Shown: one piece after another, positions 52,979 through 63,021 of the stretch
Layout: every line of letters begins with the position of its first letter
Numbering within the stretch: the stretch's first letter is position 1
Assembly: GCA_902586435.1 (NCBI GenBank)
Contig: CACIHJ010000003.1
Coordinates: forward strand, 22,472-86,471
DNA from: an uncultured Bacteroidota bacterium
GTDB lineage: Bacteria > Bacteroidota > Bacteroidia > Flavobacteriales > Flavobacteriaceae
DNA: 64,000 nt
Reading direction: 5' to 3'
Notes under the pieces: model-generated
Told to the model about the DNA's origin: nothing
The model's database searches: none
Seen by the model: the letters and a program-made list of their open reading frames with translations, nothing else
Translations under genes and position numbers: made by a program

Positions 52979-54415
52979 CTCCTTTCTAAGCCTTGCTACT
53001 GGAATATCCATTTGTTCTCTGTATTTAGCAATTGTTCTTCTAGCAACTTTATAGCCTTCTTCTACAAGTCTTTTTGATAATTCAAGATCCGCAAGAGGTT
53101 TGTTTTTATTTTCATTACTAATTATCTCTTTCAATATTTTCTTAATTTCTATTGTTGAGATATCTTCCCCTTCAATATTTTTCATACCTTCTGAAAAGTA
53201 ACTCTTTAGGAGTTTTATTCCATAAGGAGTATCAATATATTTGCTATTTGCAACTCTTGAAATAGTTGATATATCCATATCTACTTTTTCAGCTATATCT
53301 TTAAGAATCATTGGTTTTAATAGCTTTTCTTCACCTGTTAAGAAAAAATCTTTTTGAAAATCCATTATAGCGTTTATTGTTAAGAGAAGAGTCTGCTCTC
53401 TTTGAGCAATAGCATCAATAAACCACTTAGCTGAATCCAATTTTTGTTTGATAAATTGAATTGCATCATTTTGGCTTTTGTTTTTATTTGGGTCATTTTT
53501 ATAACCTGCAAGCATCTCCTTATATGAATTTGAAAGTTTTAGCTCGGGTGCATTTCTCTTATTTATTTCTACTACAAGATTACCATCTTCAATAGTTAAA
53601 ATAAAATCTGGAGTTATGGTGTTATTCTGAATTTCAGAAGATATAGATCCTCCTGGTTTAGGGTTTAATTTTGAAATTTCATCTATAGCCTCCTTTAATT
53701 GTAAATCTGAAATATTTAATTTTTCTATAAGTTTTTTATATTTTTTGCTTGAAAACAATTCAAATTCACTTTCGATAATTTTTGATGCATTAAATACTGA
53801 TTCTTTCCCTTTGTCTTTTCTGTTTAGCTGAAGCATTAAACATTCTTGAAGAGATCTAGCAGCAACCCCTGGAGGATCAAAACCTTGAATTTTTTTTAAT
53901 ATAGATTCTATCTTCTGCTTTTCTACTATTAGATTTTGTGAAAAGGCTAAGTCATCAATCAGGTCATCAATATCTCTTCTAACATATCCGCTTTCATCAA
54001 TGCTTCCAATTATAAAATCAGCAATTGGCTTATCAACGTCTTTAATTATTAGATTCTTCACTTGATTATCGAGGAATTGATGAAAACTAATTCCTCCGGA
54101 TGAAGGAATCTCTTTATTTGTTGACTCATTAGAGTTATAATAGCCTAAATCATATGAAGGAAAATCATCCTCAGATAAATATGAATCAACATCAATTTCA
54201 CTATCTTCAAACTTATCTTCTGTACTATTTTCTTCATTCTCTTTGTTATGATTTTCTAGATCTTCAGCTCCTCTTTCTAATGCAGGGTTTTCTTCAATTT
54301 CATTTTTAATTTTTTCTTCAAATTCTAATGTAGAAAGTTGAATTAATTTCATAAGCTGAATCTGCTGAGGAGATAGCTTTTGAGAAAGTTTTAATTTAAG
54401 CTTTTGGTTAAGCAT
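52973..54415 (-). CDS. rpoN: RNA polymerase sigma-54 factor
   Basis: Directs RNA polymerase to -24/-12 promoters, which are opened by AAA+ activators. The N-terminal Gln/Leu-rich activator region (KLSQKLSPQQIQLMKLIQLS), an acidic stretch (about 55-95), the core-binding region, the helix-turn-helix (LKDIAEKVDMDISTISRVANSKYI) and the C-terminal RpoN box (VARRTIAKYREQ) are all present. The length of 480 residues is normal. It converges on porT and lies 55 bases after asnS. No sigma-54 activator is in this window. Confidence 0.95.
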   Translation of the reverse strand: MLNQKLKLKLSQKLSPQQIQLMKLIQLSTLEFEEKIKNEIEENPALERGAEDLENHNKENEENSTEDKFEDSEIDVDSYLSEDDFPSYDLGYYNSNESTNKEIPSSGGISFHQFLDNQVKNLIIKDVDKPIADFIIGSIDESGYVRRDIDDLIDDLAFSQNLIVEKQKIESILKKIQGFDPPGVAARSLQECLMLQLNRKDKGKESVFNASKIIESEFELFSSKKYKKLIEKLNISDLQLKEAIDEISKLNPKPGGSISSEIQNNTITPDFILTIEDGNLVVEINKRNAPELKLSNSYKEMLAGYKNDPNKNKSQNDAIQFIKQKLDSAKWFIDAIAQREQTLLLTINAIMDFQKDFFLTGEEKLLKPMILKDIAEKVDMDISTISRVANSKYIDTPYGIKLLKSYFSEGMKNIEGEDISTIEIKKILKEIISNENKNKPLADLELSKRLVEEGYKVARRTIAKYREQMDIPVARLRKEL

Positions 54416-54470
54416 TAACAGTTAATTATTTGTAACAAAATTAAAAAAAGAAATTTTATCAATCTTTAAA

Positions 54471-55904
54471 CTAAAAGGAAGCATTTTTCGGTGATCTAGG
54501 ATATGGTATAACATCCCTTATATTAGACATTCCTGTGCAAAATTGAACAATTCGTTCAAATCCAAGTCCAAAACCGCTATGTGGAACTGAACCATACTTT
54601 CTCAGATCTAAATACCACCAAATCTCATCTTCATCTATTCCACTTTCCTTAATTCTTGTCCTAAGTACTTCAAGTCTTTCTTCTCTTTGAGACCCACCAA
54701 TTATTTCCCCAATTCCAGGGAATAAAACATCCATTGCGCCAACCGTTTTTTTGTCATCATTTAATCTCATATAAAATGCTTTTATTTTTGATGGATAGTC
54801 GTGTATAATTACTGGTGATTTAAAATGTTTTTCAACAAGATACCTTTCATGTTCACTTTGGAAATCAATACCCCATTCATCTATAATAAATTCAAATTTC
54901 TTTTTCTTGTTTTTGTTGGAATTCTTTAGTATATCAAAAGCATCTGAATATGAGACCCTTATAAAATTATTCTTAACTACAAACTTAATTTTTTCAATTA
55001 AATTTAATTCACTTCTTTCAATTTGAGGTTTTGTTTTTTCTTCATTAAATAGTCTTTCTGATAAAAAATTCAGATCATCTTCACAGTTTTTAAGAATAAA
55101 ATTTAAAATAGATTTAACAAATTTTTCAGCTAAATCCATGTTATCACTTAGATTATAAAAAGCCATCTCAGGCTCAATCATCCAAAATTCAGATAAATGT
55201 CTTGAAGTATTTGAGTTTTCTGCTCTAAAAGTTGGGCCAAAAGTATAAACATTTCCTAACCCTAGAGCATATGTTTCTGCTTCAAGCTGACCAGATACCG
55301 TTAAACTAGTCTTTTTGCCAAAAAAATCTTTTGAATAATCTATTTCTTTTTTCTTGTTTCTTTCAATATTTTCAAAATCTAAAGTAGAGACTTTAAACAT
55401 CTCTCCAGCACCCTCAGCATCACTGGAGGTTATAATAGGTGTATTAACATAGTAAAATCCTTGTTCATTAAAAAAACTATGAATTGCATAAGCTAGACTA
55501 GATCTAACTCTCATTACAGATCCAAATGTTGCAGTTCTAATCCTAAGATGTGCCTGTTCTCTTAAGAACTCAAAACTATGTTTTTTTGGTTGAATGGGGT
55601 ATTTTTCAGGGTCAGATCTCCCTATAATAGATATTTCCTCTACTGAAATTTCAATTTTTTGTCCTGAACCAATACTCTTTACAATATTTCCAGAAATAAT
55701 TAATGATGATCCAACACTAATATGCTTTAATGTTTCAGCATCTGTAGTTTCAGGATTTATTACACACTGAATATTCTTTAGAGATGACCCATCATTTAAT
55801 TCAATAAATTTATTACCTCTAAAGGCTCTAACCCAACCACCAATTTTAATATTAGATTGTTTAGAATTTCCAGAAAATATTTCTTTGATTTTTGTAAGAT
55901 TCAT
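54471..55904 (-). CDS. asnS: Asparagine--tRNA ligase
   Basis: Charges tRNA-Asn. The N-terminal OB-fold anticodon-binding domain (IKIGGWVRAFRGNKFIELNDGS) precedes the class II core with TFRAENSNTSRHLSEFWMIEPEMAF, GGSQREERLEVL and motif 3 GFGLGFERIVQFCTG. RDVIPYPRSPKNASF at the C-terminus is characteristic of AsnS, where AspS has a different ending. The length of 477 residues is normal. It is seven bases after frr. Confidence 0.95.
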   Translation of the reverse strand: MNLTKIKEIFSGNSKQSNIKIGGWVRAFRGNKFIELNDGSSLKNIQCVINPETTDAETLKHISVGSSLIISGNIVKSIGSGQKIEISVEEISIIGRSDPEKYPIQPKKHSFEFLREQAHLRIRTATFGSVMRVRSSLAYAIHSFFNEQGFYYVNTPIITSSDAEGAGEMFKVSTLDFENIERNKKKEIDYSKDFFGKKTSLTVSGQLEAETYALGLGNVYTFGPTFRAENSNTSRHLSEFWMIEPEMAFYNLSDNMDLAEKFVKSILNFILKNCEDDLNFLSERLFNEEKTKPQIERSELNLIEKIKFVVKNNFIRVSYSDAFDILKNSNKNKKKKFEFIIDEWGIDFQSEHERYLVEKHFKSPVIIHDYPSKIKAFYMRLNDDKKTVGAMDVLFPGIGEIIGGSQREERLEVLRTRIKESGIDEDEIWWYLDLRKYGSVPHSGFGLGFERIVQFCTGMSNIRDVIPYPRSPKNASF

Positions 55905-55911
55905 GTATTTC

Positions 55912-56463
55912 CTATAGAGTTAAAATATCTTTTTCTTTAGATGAAAACATATCATCAATAACCTTAGTGTATTTATCTGTTAACTCTTGAATATCTATTT
56001 CATTATTTGATTTTAAATCTTCCGATATATCCAGAGACTTAATTTTTTGATTAGAGTCTTGTCTAATATTTCTTATTGTAACTTTAGCTGAATCAGATTC
56101 AGTTTTTGCAAGCTTAGTCAACTCAACTCTTCTCTCTTCAGTTAATGGGGGGATATTAATAATTATCGATTCACCGTTATTAACAGGATTAAAACCAAGA
56201 TTAGAGTCAGCAATGCTTTTTTCTATTTCATCTAGTAGGGACTTCTCCCATGGTTGAATAGAAATTGTTTGATTATTTGGAGTATTAACATTTGCAACTT
56301 GGTTAAGAGGAGTTTGATTTCCATAATAATCAACTGAAATGTTTTTTAGCATAATTGGATTTGCTTTTCCTGCCCTAATTTTAGCTAGTTCTCCTTCTAG
56401 GTGGTTAATCGCAGATATCATGCTTTCTTCTGCTTTATTTATGATATTTAAATTCTCTTCCAT
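55912..56463 (-). CDS. frr: Ribosome recycling factor
   Basis: Splits post-termination ribosomes together with EF-G. With the ATG at 56463 the product is 183 residues, the normal RRF size, starting MEENLNIINKAEESM. KIRAGKANPIMLKNISVDYYG, TISIQPWEKSLL and IPPLTEERRVELTKLAK are the family blocks. A longer frame to 56514 is rejected because it runs into pyrH. It is ten bases after pyrH, a very common pairing. Confidence 0.95.
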   Translation of the reverse strand: MEENLNIINKAEESMISAINHLEGELAKIRAGKANPIMLKNISVDYYGNQTPLNQVANVNTPNNQTISIQPWEKSLLDEIEKSIADSNLGFNPVNNGESIIINIPPLTEERRVELTKLAKTESDSAKVTIRNIRQDSNQKIKSLDISEDLKSNNEIDIQELTDKYTKVIDDMFSSKEKDILTL

Positions 56464-56473
56464 AATATTAAAT

Positions 56474-57181
56474 TTATGAGAATACTCTAGTCCCAACTTT
56501 CTCGCCTGAGACAACTTTAGTTAAATTTCCTTTAATATTTATATCAAAAACAATAATAGGTAATTTGTTTTCTTTACTTAGTGTAAAAGCTGTTGTATCC
56601 ATTATTTTAAGCCCCTTTTTTATAGTTTCCTCAAATGAGATATCATCAAATTTTATAGCCTTCTTGTTCTTTTCAGGATCTTCATTGTATATTCCATCAA
56701 CTCTTGTCCCCTTAAGGATAACATCTGCATTTATTTCAATAGCTCTTAAAACAGCAGCTGAATCTGTTGTAAAGTATGGGTTCCCGGTTCCAGAACCAAA
56801 AATTACAACTCTACCTTTTTCAAGGTGTCTTGTTGCCCTCCTTTTAATAAATGGCTCTGCTATAGACTCCATTTTTATTGCAGTTTGAAGTCTTGTCGGG
56901 GTATTAATGCTTTCAAGAGCATTCTGAAGAGCTAGTCCATTTATAACTGTAGCTAGCATACCCATGTAATCTGCTTGAACTCTGTCTATACCATTTTGAG
57001 CACCTGATAAACCTCTATATATATTCCCCCCTCCAATTACAATGGCAATCTCTATTCCAATGGAATGCAATTCTTTTATTTCTTTAGCATAATCTAAAAG
57101 TCTTTCATTATCAATTCCATAAGAATTCTTTCCAAGTAAAGCTTCTCCACTCAACTTTAATAAGATTCTTTTGTATTTCAT
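56474..57181 (-). CDS. pyrH: Uridylate kinase
   Basis: Phosphorylates UMP to UDP. The amino-acid-kinase fold shows [11 protein letters not shown] near the N-terminus, [20 protein letters not shown], and [24 protein letters not shown]. The ATG at 57181 gives 235 residues; the ORF extension to 57202 adds seven residues without family support. It is co-transcribed with frr. Confidence 0.95.
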   Translation of the reverse strand: MKYKRILLKLSGEALLGKNSYGIDNERLLDYAKEIKELHSIGIEIAIVIGGGNIYRGLSGAQNGIDRVQADYMGMLATVINGLALQNALESINTPTRLQTAIKMESIAEPFIKRRATRHLEKGRVVIFGSGTGNPYFTTDSAAVLRAIEINADVILKGTRVDGIYNEDPEKNKKAIKFDDISFEETIKKGLKIMDTTAFTLSKENKLPIIVFDINIKGNLTKVVSGEKVGTRVFS

Positions 57182-57227
57182 GAATAGAAGATAACTATAC
57201 AAATATAGAAATAATGTTTTGAAAGTT

Positions 57228-57914
57228 TTAAGATATCTCTAATGCATTTTCTAGTGAATATTTTCCAATCTTGGTTCTCTTCAATGAATATAATAGCGCT
57301 CCAGATTTTAATGATTTTCCATAATCATTAGCAATTGATCGTATATATGTTCCTTTGGAGCATTCAATTATGAACTCAGCATATGGTCTATTATATTGTT
57401 TTATTTGAAAATTATATATTTTAATTTGCCTCTCTTTTAACTCAATAAATTCATTTTCTCTTGCATATTCATATAGTCTTTTACCATCTTTTTTTAGAGC
57501 TGAAAATATTGGAGGTTTTTGAGATATTGTTCCAATAAAGTTTTTACTTGACTCTACCAGGCTCTCCATTTCGATATGTTTATAATCAAATATTTCGTTA
57601 ACATTGGTTTCTAAATCGAAAGATGGGGTAGTTTCTCCGAATTTAAATATTCCTTCATATGTTTTATTCATATCCTGGTAATTAGAAATTTTTTTTGTCT
57701 CTTTGCCAGTACAAACAAGGAGTAACCCTGTAGCTAATGGATCGAGAGTCCCTGCATGTCCTACCTTAATTTTTTTTAAATTGAATTTTTTGCAAAAATT
57801 ACTTCTAATTTTTTTTACAACATCAAATGAAGACCATTTATATGGTTTGTTAATGAGGATTATCTCTCCATCTAAAATTTTTTCTAGTTTATAACTTTGT
57901 TCAGAAAAAAACAT
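57228..57914 (-). CDS. truB: tRNA pseudouridine(55) synthase TruB
   Basis: Makes pseudouridine 55 in the T arm of nearly all tRNAs. Catalytic Asp is in [20 protein letters not shown]; the opening [16 protein letters not shown] and the thumb block [21 protein letters not shown] are typical. The length of 228 residues is on the short side but lacks only the variable C-terminal extension. It follows DUF3098 by 20 bases. In many flavobacteria uppP lies between them; it does not here. Confidence 0.94.
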   Translation of the reverse strand: MFFSEQSYKLEKILDGEIILINKPYKWSSFDVVKKIRSNFCKKFNLKKIKVGHAGTLDPLATGLLLVCTGKETKKISNYQDMNKTYEGIFKFGETTPSFDLETNVNEIFDYKHIEMESLVESSKNFIGTISQKPPIFSALKKDGKRLYEYARENEFIELKERQIKIYNFQIKQYNRPYAEFIIECSKGTYIRSIANDYGKSLKSGALLYSLKRTKIGKYSLENALEIS

Positions 57915-57934
57915 ATTTTAAAGTATACTTTTAT

Positions 57935-58168
57935 TTATTTTTTTTTGAGAATCGAGAAAATAGAAAATAAAAAACCTATAATAACTAGAGTAGGAGCTAA
58001 TCTAATTCTTCTAAAATTATAAATCTCTGGATTAAATTCAGATGGATCGCTTGATGCACCTCCCGACATTAAAAAAAATCCAACTAATAATATAAAAATT
58101 GATATTAATAGTAATTTGTAGTTTTTTGAATCAAACAAAAATTTTTTATTTCTATTTTTATTTTCCAT
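57935..58168 (-). CDS. DUF3098 two-helix membrane protein
   Basis: A 77-residue protein of the Bacteroidota-specific DUF3098 family. It has two hydrophobic segments (about 18-36 and 57-74) joined by a loop containing FLMSGGASSDPSEFNPEIYNF, the family signature, and a basic end. The function is unknown. It is almost always next to ftsX, here four bases after it, which suggests a link to cell division or cell-wall hydrolase control; that is inference. Confidence 0.88.
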   Translation of the reverse strand: MENKNRNKKFLFDSKNYKLLLISIFILLVGFFLMSGGASSDPSEFNPEIYNFRRIRLAPTLVIIGFLFSIFSILKKK

Positions 58169-58172
58169 AATA

Positions 58173-59054
58173 TTATAAATGTTCGCTTGTTTTTAGATTA
58201 AGATACTTCTGAGTTACAAAGTATGAGCTTATAACTGATGTTAGGACTCCAAAGATTAAAGTGAAAATTAATACTATAATTATATCATTAGAATCTTTTA
58301 GTAGTTCTAGTTCTTTAAATCTATTATTAATCTGATAAATTAAAATAAACAATAAGGACATAGAGAAAACTGAAGAAAGTAATCCCAACTTAAAATATGT
58401 AATAATAAAAGGAAACCTGATGAATTTTTTAGTTGCTCCAACTAGTTGCATAGTCTTTATGATATGTCTTTTGGAGTATATAGAAAGTTTAATTGAATTA
58501 TTTATTAAAAGATAGCATATAATTAAAAAAACAATGCCTAGAGCAACTACCCATATCCCAATTTTTTTAAAATTAGAGTTTAATAAATCTATCAATGGTT
58601 TATCATATTCTACACTTTCAATAAAGTCATAATTATTTTTTAAACCTAAAATAAAATCATCTACAGTTTCGGTATCAAATTCTTCTCCTTTGTAATTGAT
58701 ATTAAGTGAACTTAATAAAGGATTATACCCTAAAAAGGTTGTGAAATCTTCACCTATTTCTTGAGTAAAGATTTCTACCGCATCATCTTTAGATACATAA
58801 CTAATTGCTGCTAAGTTCTGATTTAAAGTCAGCAGTTTTTCTAGTTGTTTAATTTGGATATCATTTGTGTCTTCTTCAAAATATATCCCAATTACTACTT
58901 GTTCTTTGAAATAGTTACCAATGCTATTTGTTTTGACAAATATCAAACTTAACAAACCAAGTAAAAACAGTACAGATGAAATAATTATAAATATTGAAAA
59001 AAGATTACTCCTTAATCTATTTTTATTGATATTATCGTAATTAGTAGATTTCAA
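58173..59054 (-). CDS. ftsX: Cell division protein FtsX
   Basis: The permease-like partner of the FtsE ATPase, which controls peptidoglycan hydrolases at the septum. The 293-residue protein has one N-terminal membrane helix (about 15-40), an extracytoplasmic domain (about 45-165, with YVSKDDAVEIFTQEIG near its start), and three C-terminal helices (about 172-285); HIIKTMQLVGATKKFIRFPF is the conserved FtsX loop. It heads the ftsX-DUF3098-truB run and diverges from leuS. ftsE is not in the window. Confidence 0.92.
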   Translation of the reverse strand: MKSTNYDNINKNRLRSNLFSIFIIISSVLFLLGLLSLIFVKTNSIGNYFKEQVVIGIYFEEDTNDIQIKQLEKLLTLNQNLAAISYVSKDDAVEIFTQEIGEDFTTFLGYNPLLSSLNINYKGEEFDTETVDDFILGLKNNYDFIESVEYDKPLIDLLNSNFKKIGIWVVALGIVFLIICYLLINNSIKLSIYSKRHIIKTMQLVGATKKFIRFPFIITYFKLGLLSSVFSMSLLFILIYQINNRFKELELLKDSNDIIIVLIFTLIFGVLTSVISSYFVTQKYLNLKTSEHL

Positions 59055-59152
59055 TTTTATATAAAATTAATAAAGTATAAATTAATTAACTTTTTTATGT
59101 TAATCAAATTAGTTTCTCCTTTTAAACAATAAATGTATTTTTACAAAAAAAA

Positions 59153-61966
59153 ATGAAGTACAATTTTCTGGAAATAGAAAAGAAATGGCAAAAGTTTTGG
59201 AGTGATAATCGAGTATATGAAGTTAAAAGCTCTAATTCTAAGCCAAAATTCTATGTTTTAGATATGTTCCCATACCCATCTGGGGCAGGACTTCATGTTG
59301 GACATCCGCTAGGGTATATAGCTAGTGATATTTTCTCCAGATACAAAAGACACAAAGGTTATAATGTTTTACATCCACAGGGGTATGATTCTTTTGGGCT
59401 ACCCGCTGAGCAATATGCAATAACAACTGGTCAACACCCAAGAAAGACTACTTCTGATAATATAAAAATGTATAGGACTCAGCTAGATAGGATGGGATTT
59501 GGTTTTGATTGGAGTAGAGAAATAAGAACATCTGATCCAGAATACTACAAGTGGACTCAATGGATATTTATTTTATTCTTTAATTCATATTATTGCCCAT
59601 TTGATAATAAAGCAAAGAATATAGAAGATTTAATTAAAGTATTTAAAAAAGAGGGAAATCAAAAATTTAAATCTTTTCTATCATCAGATGCTATTATTTT
59701 TGATTCTAAAGAGTGGGATAATTTTGAGCAGGAATTAAAATCAAAGATATTAATGGAGTATAGACTTGCTTACCTCTCAGATGGAGAAGTAAACTGGTGT
59801 GAGGGATTAGGAACTGTTTTAGCTAATGATGAAATTATTAATGGATTCTCTGAAAGAGGAGGTTTTCCAGTAACAAAAAAAAGAATTAATCATTGGTGTC
59901 TGAGGATTAGCAAATATGCTGAAAGACTTTTACTTGATTTAGAATCAATAGATTGGCCTGAGCCTTTGAAAGAAATGCAGAGAAACTGGATTGGAAGATC
60001 TAAAGGAGTTTCAGTCAATTTTAAAGTTAAGGGACTAGAAAAAAATATTGAAGTATTTACTACTAGACCTGATACAATATTTGGGACTACTTTTCTAACT
60101 GTAGCTCCAGAATATGATATGTTATCTGAATTAACGACAAAGGATAATAAAGAAAAAATTAAAGATTATATAAATTCAATTTCAGGTAGATCTGAACGCG
60201 ACAGAATCTCTGATGTAAAATCTGTTACAGGGGTTTTTACAGGTTCTTATGCAATTCATCCATTGACATTTGAAAAGATTCCTATATGGGTTTCAGACTA
60301 TGTTATTGCTAGTTATGGTACTGGAGCTGTAATGGCCGTACCATCAGGTGATCAAAGAGATTATGATTTTGCCAAGAAGTTTAACTTAGAGATTAAAAAT
60401 ATATTTAAAGGAATTGATATTTCTAAATCAGCTTTTGAAGAAAAATCTAATTTTACTCTAGAAAATTCTGACTTTCTAGATAATCTATCTTTTTCTGATG
60501 CAGTAGATAAGATTATTCTGGAAATAGAAAAAAAAGATATTGGAAAATCAAAGATTCAATATAAGTTAAGAGATGCAATTTTCAGTAGACAAAGATACTG
60601 GGGAGAACCAATACCAATTTATTATAGAAATAGTGAACCTGTCGCTTTAAGTTTATCTGACTTGCCTCTTGAGCTTCCTGAGGTAGATAATTTTCTGCCA
60701 ACAAAAAATGGTGATTCCCCATTAGGAAATTCCAAAAAATGGGCATGGGACTTAAAGAATAAAACTGTAGTAGAAAATAATTTAATAAATGATAGGGATA
60801 TTTTCCCATTAGAACTTAATACTATGCCTGGCTGGGCAGGGAGTTCATGGTATTTCTATAGATATATGGATTCAGCGAATAAAGATTTCTTTGCTTCAAA
60901 AGAGGCAATAGATTACTGGAAGTGTGTAGATATTTACCTTGGAGGGAGTGAGCATGCAACTGGACATCTTCTATATTCAAGATTTTATCAAAAATTTTTG
61001 TTTGACCTAAATATTCTCCCAATTAATGAGTACGCTAGCAAATTGATTAATCAGGGAATGATTCTTGGAAACTCATCATTTATTTACAGAGAGAGAGGGA
61101 CTAATAACTTTTATTCTAAGGGTTTAATAGAAGATAAAAATGTAGATAAGATTAGAATTGATATATCATATGTTGATATTGATAATTACCTATATGTTGA
61201 TAAACTTAAAAAAAGTGATAAATCATTCAGTGATTCTGAATTTTATTCTGAAAATGGAAAGTTTATTGTAGAGAGAGAGCACGAAAAAATGTCAAAATCT
61301 AAATTTAATGTAGTGAATCCTGATGATATATGTGACCAATATGGAGCAGATACTCTTAGAATGTATGAGATGTTCCTTGGCCCTATTGAACAATCAAAAC
61401 CTTGGAGTACAAGGGGTATTTCAGGAGTTCATTCTTTTTTAAAAAAATTTTGGAATCTATTTTTTTTAAATGGAGATTTCAGTGTCTCTCAAAATAATCC
61501 TTCGGAGGAATCAATAAAAATTTTAAATCAAACAATTAAGAAAGTAACTAATGATATAGAAAAGTTTAGTCTCAATACTTGTGTTAGTAGTTTTATGATA
61601 TGTATTAATAAGCTAAGTGAAGAAAAATGTAATAATGAGTCTGTTTTAAAGCAACTATTAATTTTAATTTCTCCCTTTGCTCCTCATTTTGCAGAAGAGC
61701 TATGGAGCTTAATGGGAAATAAAGAATCAATAGTAGATGAACCTTTTCCAATTCATGATGATAGTGTTTTAGTAGAATCCCAAAAGGTATATCCGGTTTC
61801 ATTTAATGGTAAAACAAAATTTACATTAAGTCTATCTCTAGATCTTAGTAATAAAGAAATTGAAGAAATTCTTCTAAATGATAATCAAACAAAGAAGTAC
61901 TTAAATAATAAGAAGCCAAAAAAAGTTATTATTGTTAAGGGTAGAATAATCAATATAGTAGTATAA
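59153..61966 (+). CDS. leuS: Leucine--tRNA ligase
   Basis: Charges tRNA-Leu; two of its substrates are encoded here. The HIGH motif is AGLHVGHPLGY; an insertion with a C-rich turn (about 155-235) includes the Bacteroidota-type stretch NAKNIEDLIKVFKKEGN; the editing domain has FTTRPDTIFGTTFLTVAPEYD and AVPSGDQRDYDFAKKF; KMSKS is intact in HEKMSKSKFNVVNPDDI. The length of 937 residues is normal for this phylum. Its stop overlaps the next start codon by one base. Confidence 0.96.
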   Translation: MKYNFLEIEKKWQKFWSDNRVYEVKSSNSKPKFYVLDMFPYPSGAGLHVGHPLGYIASDIFSRYKRHKGYNVLHPQGYDSFGLPAEQYAITTGQHPRKTTSDNIKMYRTQLDRMGFGFDWSREIRTSDPEYYKWTQWIFILFFNSYYCPFDNKAKNIEDLIKVFKKEGNQKFKSFLSSDAIIFDSKEWDNFEQELKSKILMEYRLAYLSDGEVNWCEGLGTVLANDEIINGFSERGGFPVTKKRINHWCLRISKYAERLLLDLESIDWPEPLKEMQRNWIGRSKGVSVNFKVKGLEKNIEVFTTRPDTIFGTTFLTVAPEYDMLSELTTKDNKEKIKDYINSISGRSERDRISDVKSVTGVFTGSYAIHPLTFEKIPIWVSDYVIASYGTGAVMAVPSGDQRDYDFAKKFNLEIKNIFKGIDISKSAFEEKSNFTLENSDFLDNLSFSDAVDKIILEIEKKDIGKSKIQYKLRDAIFSRQRYWGEPIPIYYRNSEPVALSLSDLPLELPEVDNFLPTKNGDSPLGNSKKWAWDLKNKTVVENNLINDRDIFPLELNTMPGWAGSSWYFYRYMDSANKDFFASKEAIDYWKCVDIYLGGSEHATGHLLYSRFYQKFLFDLNILPINEYASKLINQGMILGNSSFIYRERGTNNFYSKGLIEDKNVDKIRIDISYVDIDNYLYVDKLKKSDKSFSDSEFYSENGKFIVEREHEKMSKSKFNVVNPDDICDQYGADTLRMYEMFLGPIEQSKPWSTRGISGVHSFLKKFWNLFFLNGDFSVSQNNPSEESIKILNQTIKKVTNDIEKFSLNTCVSSFMICINKLSEEKCNNESVLKQLLILISPFAPHFAEELWSLMGNKESIVDEPFPIHDDSVLVESQKVYPVSFNGKTKFTLSLSLDLSNKEIEEILLNDNQTKKYLNNKKPKKVIIVKGRIINIVV

Positions 61967-62226
61967 TGTTAGATTTTAATTATGAAATTATTGGGCTAGT
62001 TGCAGCTGCTTTAACAACTAGTGCATTTATTCCTCAGGTTTATAAGGTTTATAAGGAGAAAAGTGCAGTGGGAATTTCTTTGACGATGTACTTAATTTTT
62101 TTTGTAGGACTTTCTCTTTGGCTTTTATATGGTTATTTAGTTGGCAGTATATCAATTGTTATAGCAAATGGCGTAACATTAATTCTAGCAGCTATAATCA
62201 TATACTATAAGTTAAAAAACTTATAA
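61966..62226 (+). CDS. SemiSWEET family sugar transporter
   Basis: An 86-residue protein with three predicted membrane helices (about 8-27, 38-58, 63-82), the half-size MtN3/PQ-loop repeat that dimerises to form a sugar pathway. The PQ motif is in TSAFIPQVYKVYKEKSAVGISLTMY. Known SemiSWEETs carry glucose or sucrose. Its ATG overlaps the leuS stop (taATG), so it is translationally coupled to leuS. Confidence 0.9.
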   Translation: MLDFNYEIIGLVAAALTTSAFIPQVYKVYKEKSAVGISLTMYLIFFVGLSLWLLYGYLVGSISIVIANGVTLILAAIIIYYKLKNL

Positions 62227-62312
62227 TACTATGATAATTAATTATAAGTTAAAAGAGTTATTATTCTTTTAATTATTCCTCTAATTATATATTTTTGATA
62301 AAAAATTACGTT

Positions 62313-63020
62313 ATGGGTTATCAATACTATGGATATGATTTGGAATACTATATGGTAGTTATTCCAATAGTTCTTTTAAGTTTTTTTATTAGTCAAAGAC
62401 TTAAATACAAAATGACTAAGTATTCAAAACAAAATCTTTCTTCTGCAATGACTGGAAAAGAGATTGCAGAAAAGATGCTAAATGATAATGGAATTTATGA
62501 TGTCAAAGTTATATCTGTTAAAGGACAGCTTACAGACCATTATAATCCATCGAAAAAGACTGTAAATCTTAGTGAGTCAGTATACAATCAAAGAAATGCT
62601 GCTGCTGCTGCTGTAGCTGCTCATGAATGTGGGCATGCTGTTCAACATGCAAAGGGGTATGAGTGGTTAAGAATGAGATCAATTCTAGTACCTTTTGTAG
62701 GCGTTACTTCTAATCTAGGAATATACCTTATTATTGGTGGTATTTTTTTGATGGGAAGTTCTCCACTTGTAGGAGAGACATTACTTTCTCTTGGTATACT
62801 AGGTTTTGCTAGTGGAACACTTTTTAGTTTTGTTACACTACCCGTTGAGTTTGATGCAAGTAATAGGGCAATCTATTGGCTTGAAAGAAAGAGAATTGTT
62901 AATCAAAGAGAATTGGTCGCATCAAAAGATGCTCTTAAATGGGCAGCTATGACATATGTAGTTGCTGCTTTAGGTTCTTTAGCTCAACTGGTTTATTTCT
63001 GGACTAGAATGAGAAGATAA
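62313..63020 (+). CDS. Zinc metallopeptidase, YugP-like membrane protein
   Basis: A 234-residue inner-membrane protein of the DUF2/YugP (neutral zinc metallopeptidase) family. The zinc motif HECGH is at residues 104-108 (VAAHECGHAVQHAKGYEW), with the third ligand probably in PVEFDASNRAI. N-terminal (about 12-28) and C-terminal hydrophobic segments anchor it. The ATG at 62313 is preferred over the TTG at 62295. It lies 86 bases after SemiSWEET and converges on hemD. The substrate is unknown. Confidence 0.88.
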   Translation: MGYQYYGYDLEYYMVVIPIVLLSFFISQRLKYKMTKYSKQNLSSAMTGKEIAEKMLNDNGIYDVKVISVKGQLTDHYNPSKKTVNLSESVYNQRNAAAAAVAAHECGHAVQHAKGYEWLRMRSILVPFVGVTSNLGIYLIIGGIFLMGSSPLVGETLLSLGILGFASGTLFSFVTLPVEFDASNRAIYWLERKRIVNQRELVASKDALKWAAMTYVVAALGSLAQLVYFWTRMRR

Positions 63021-63021
63021 T

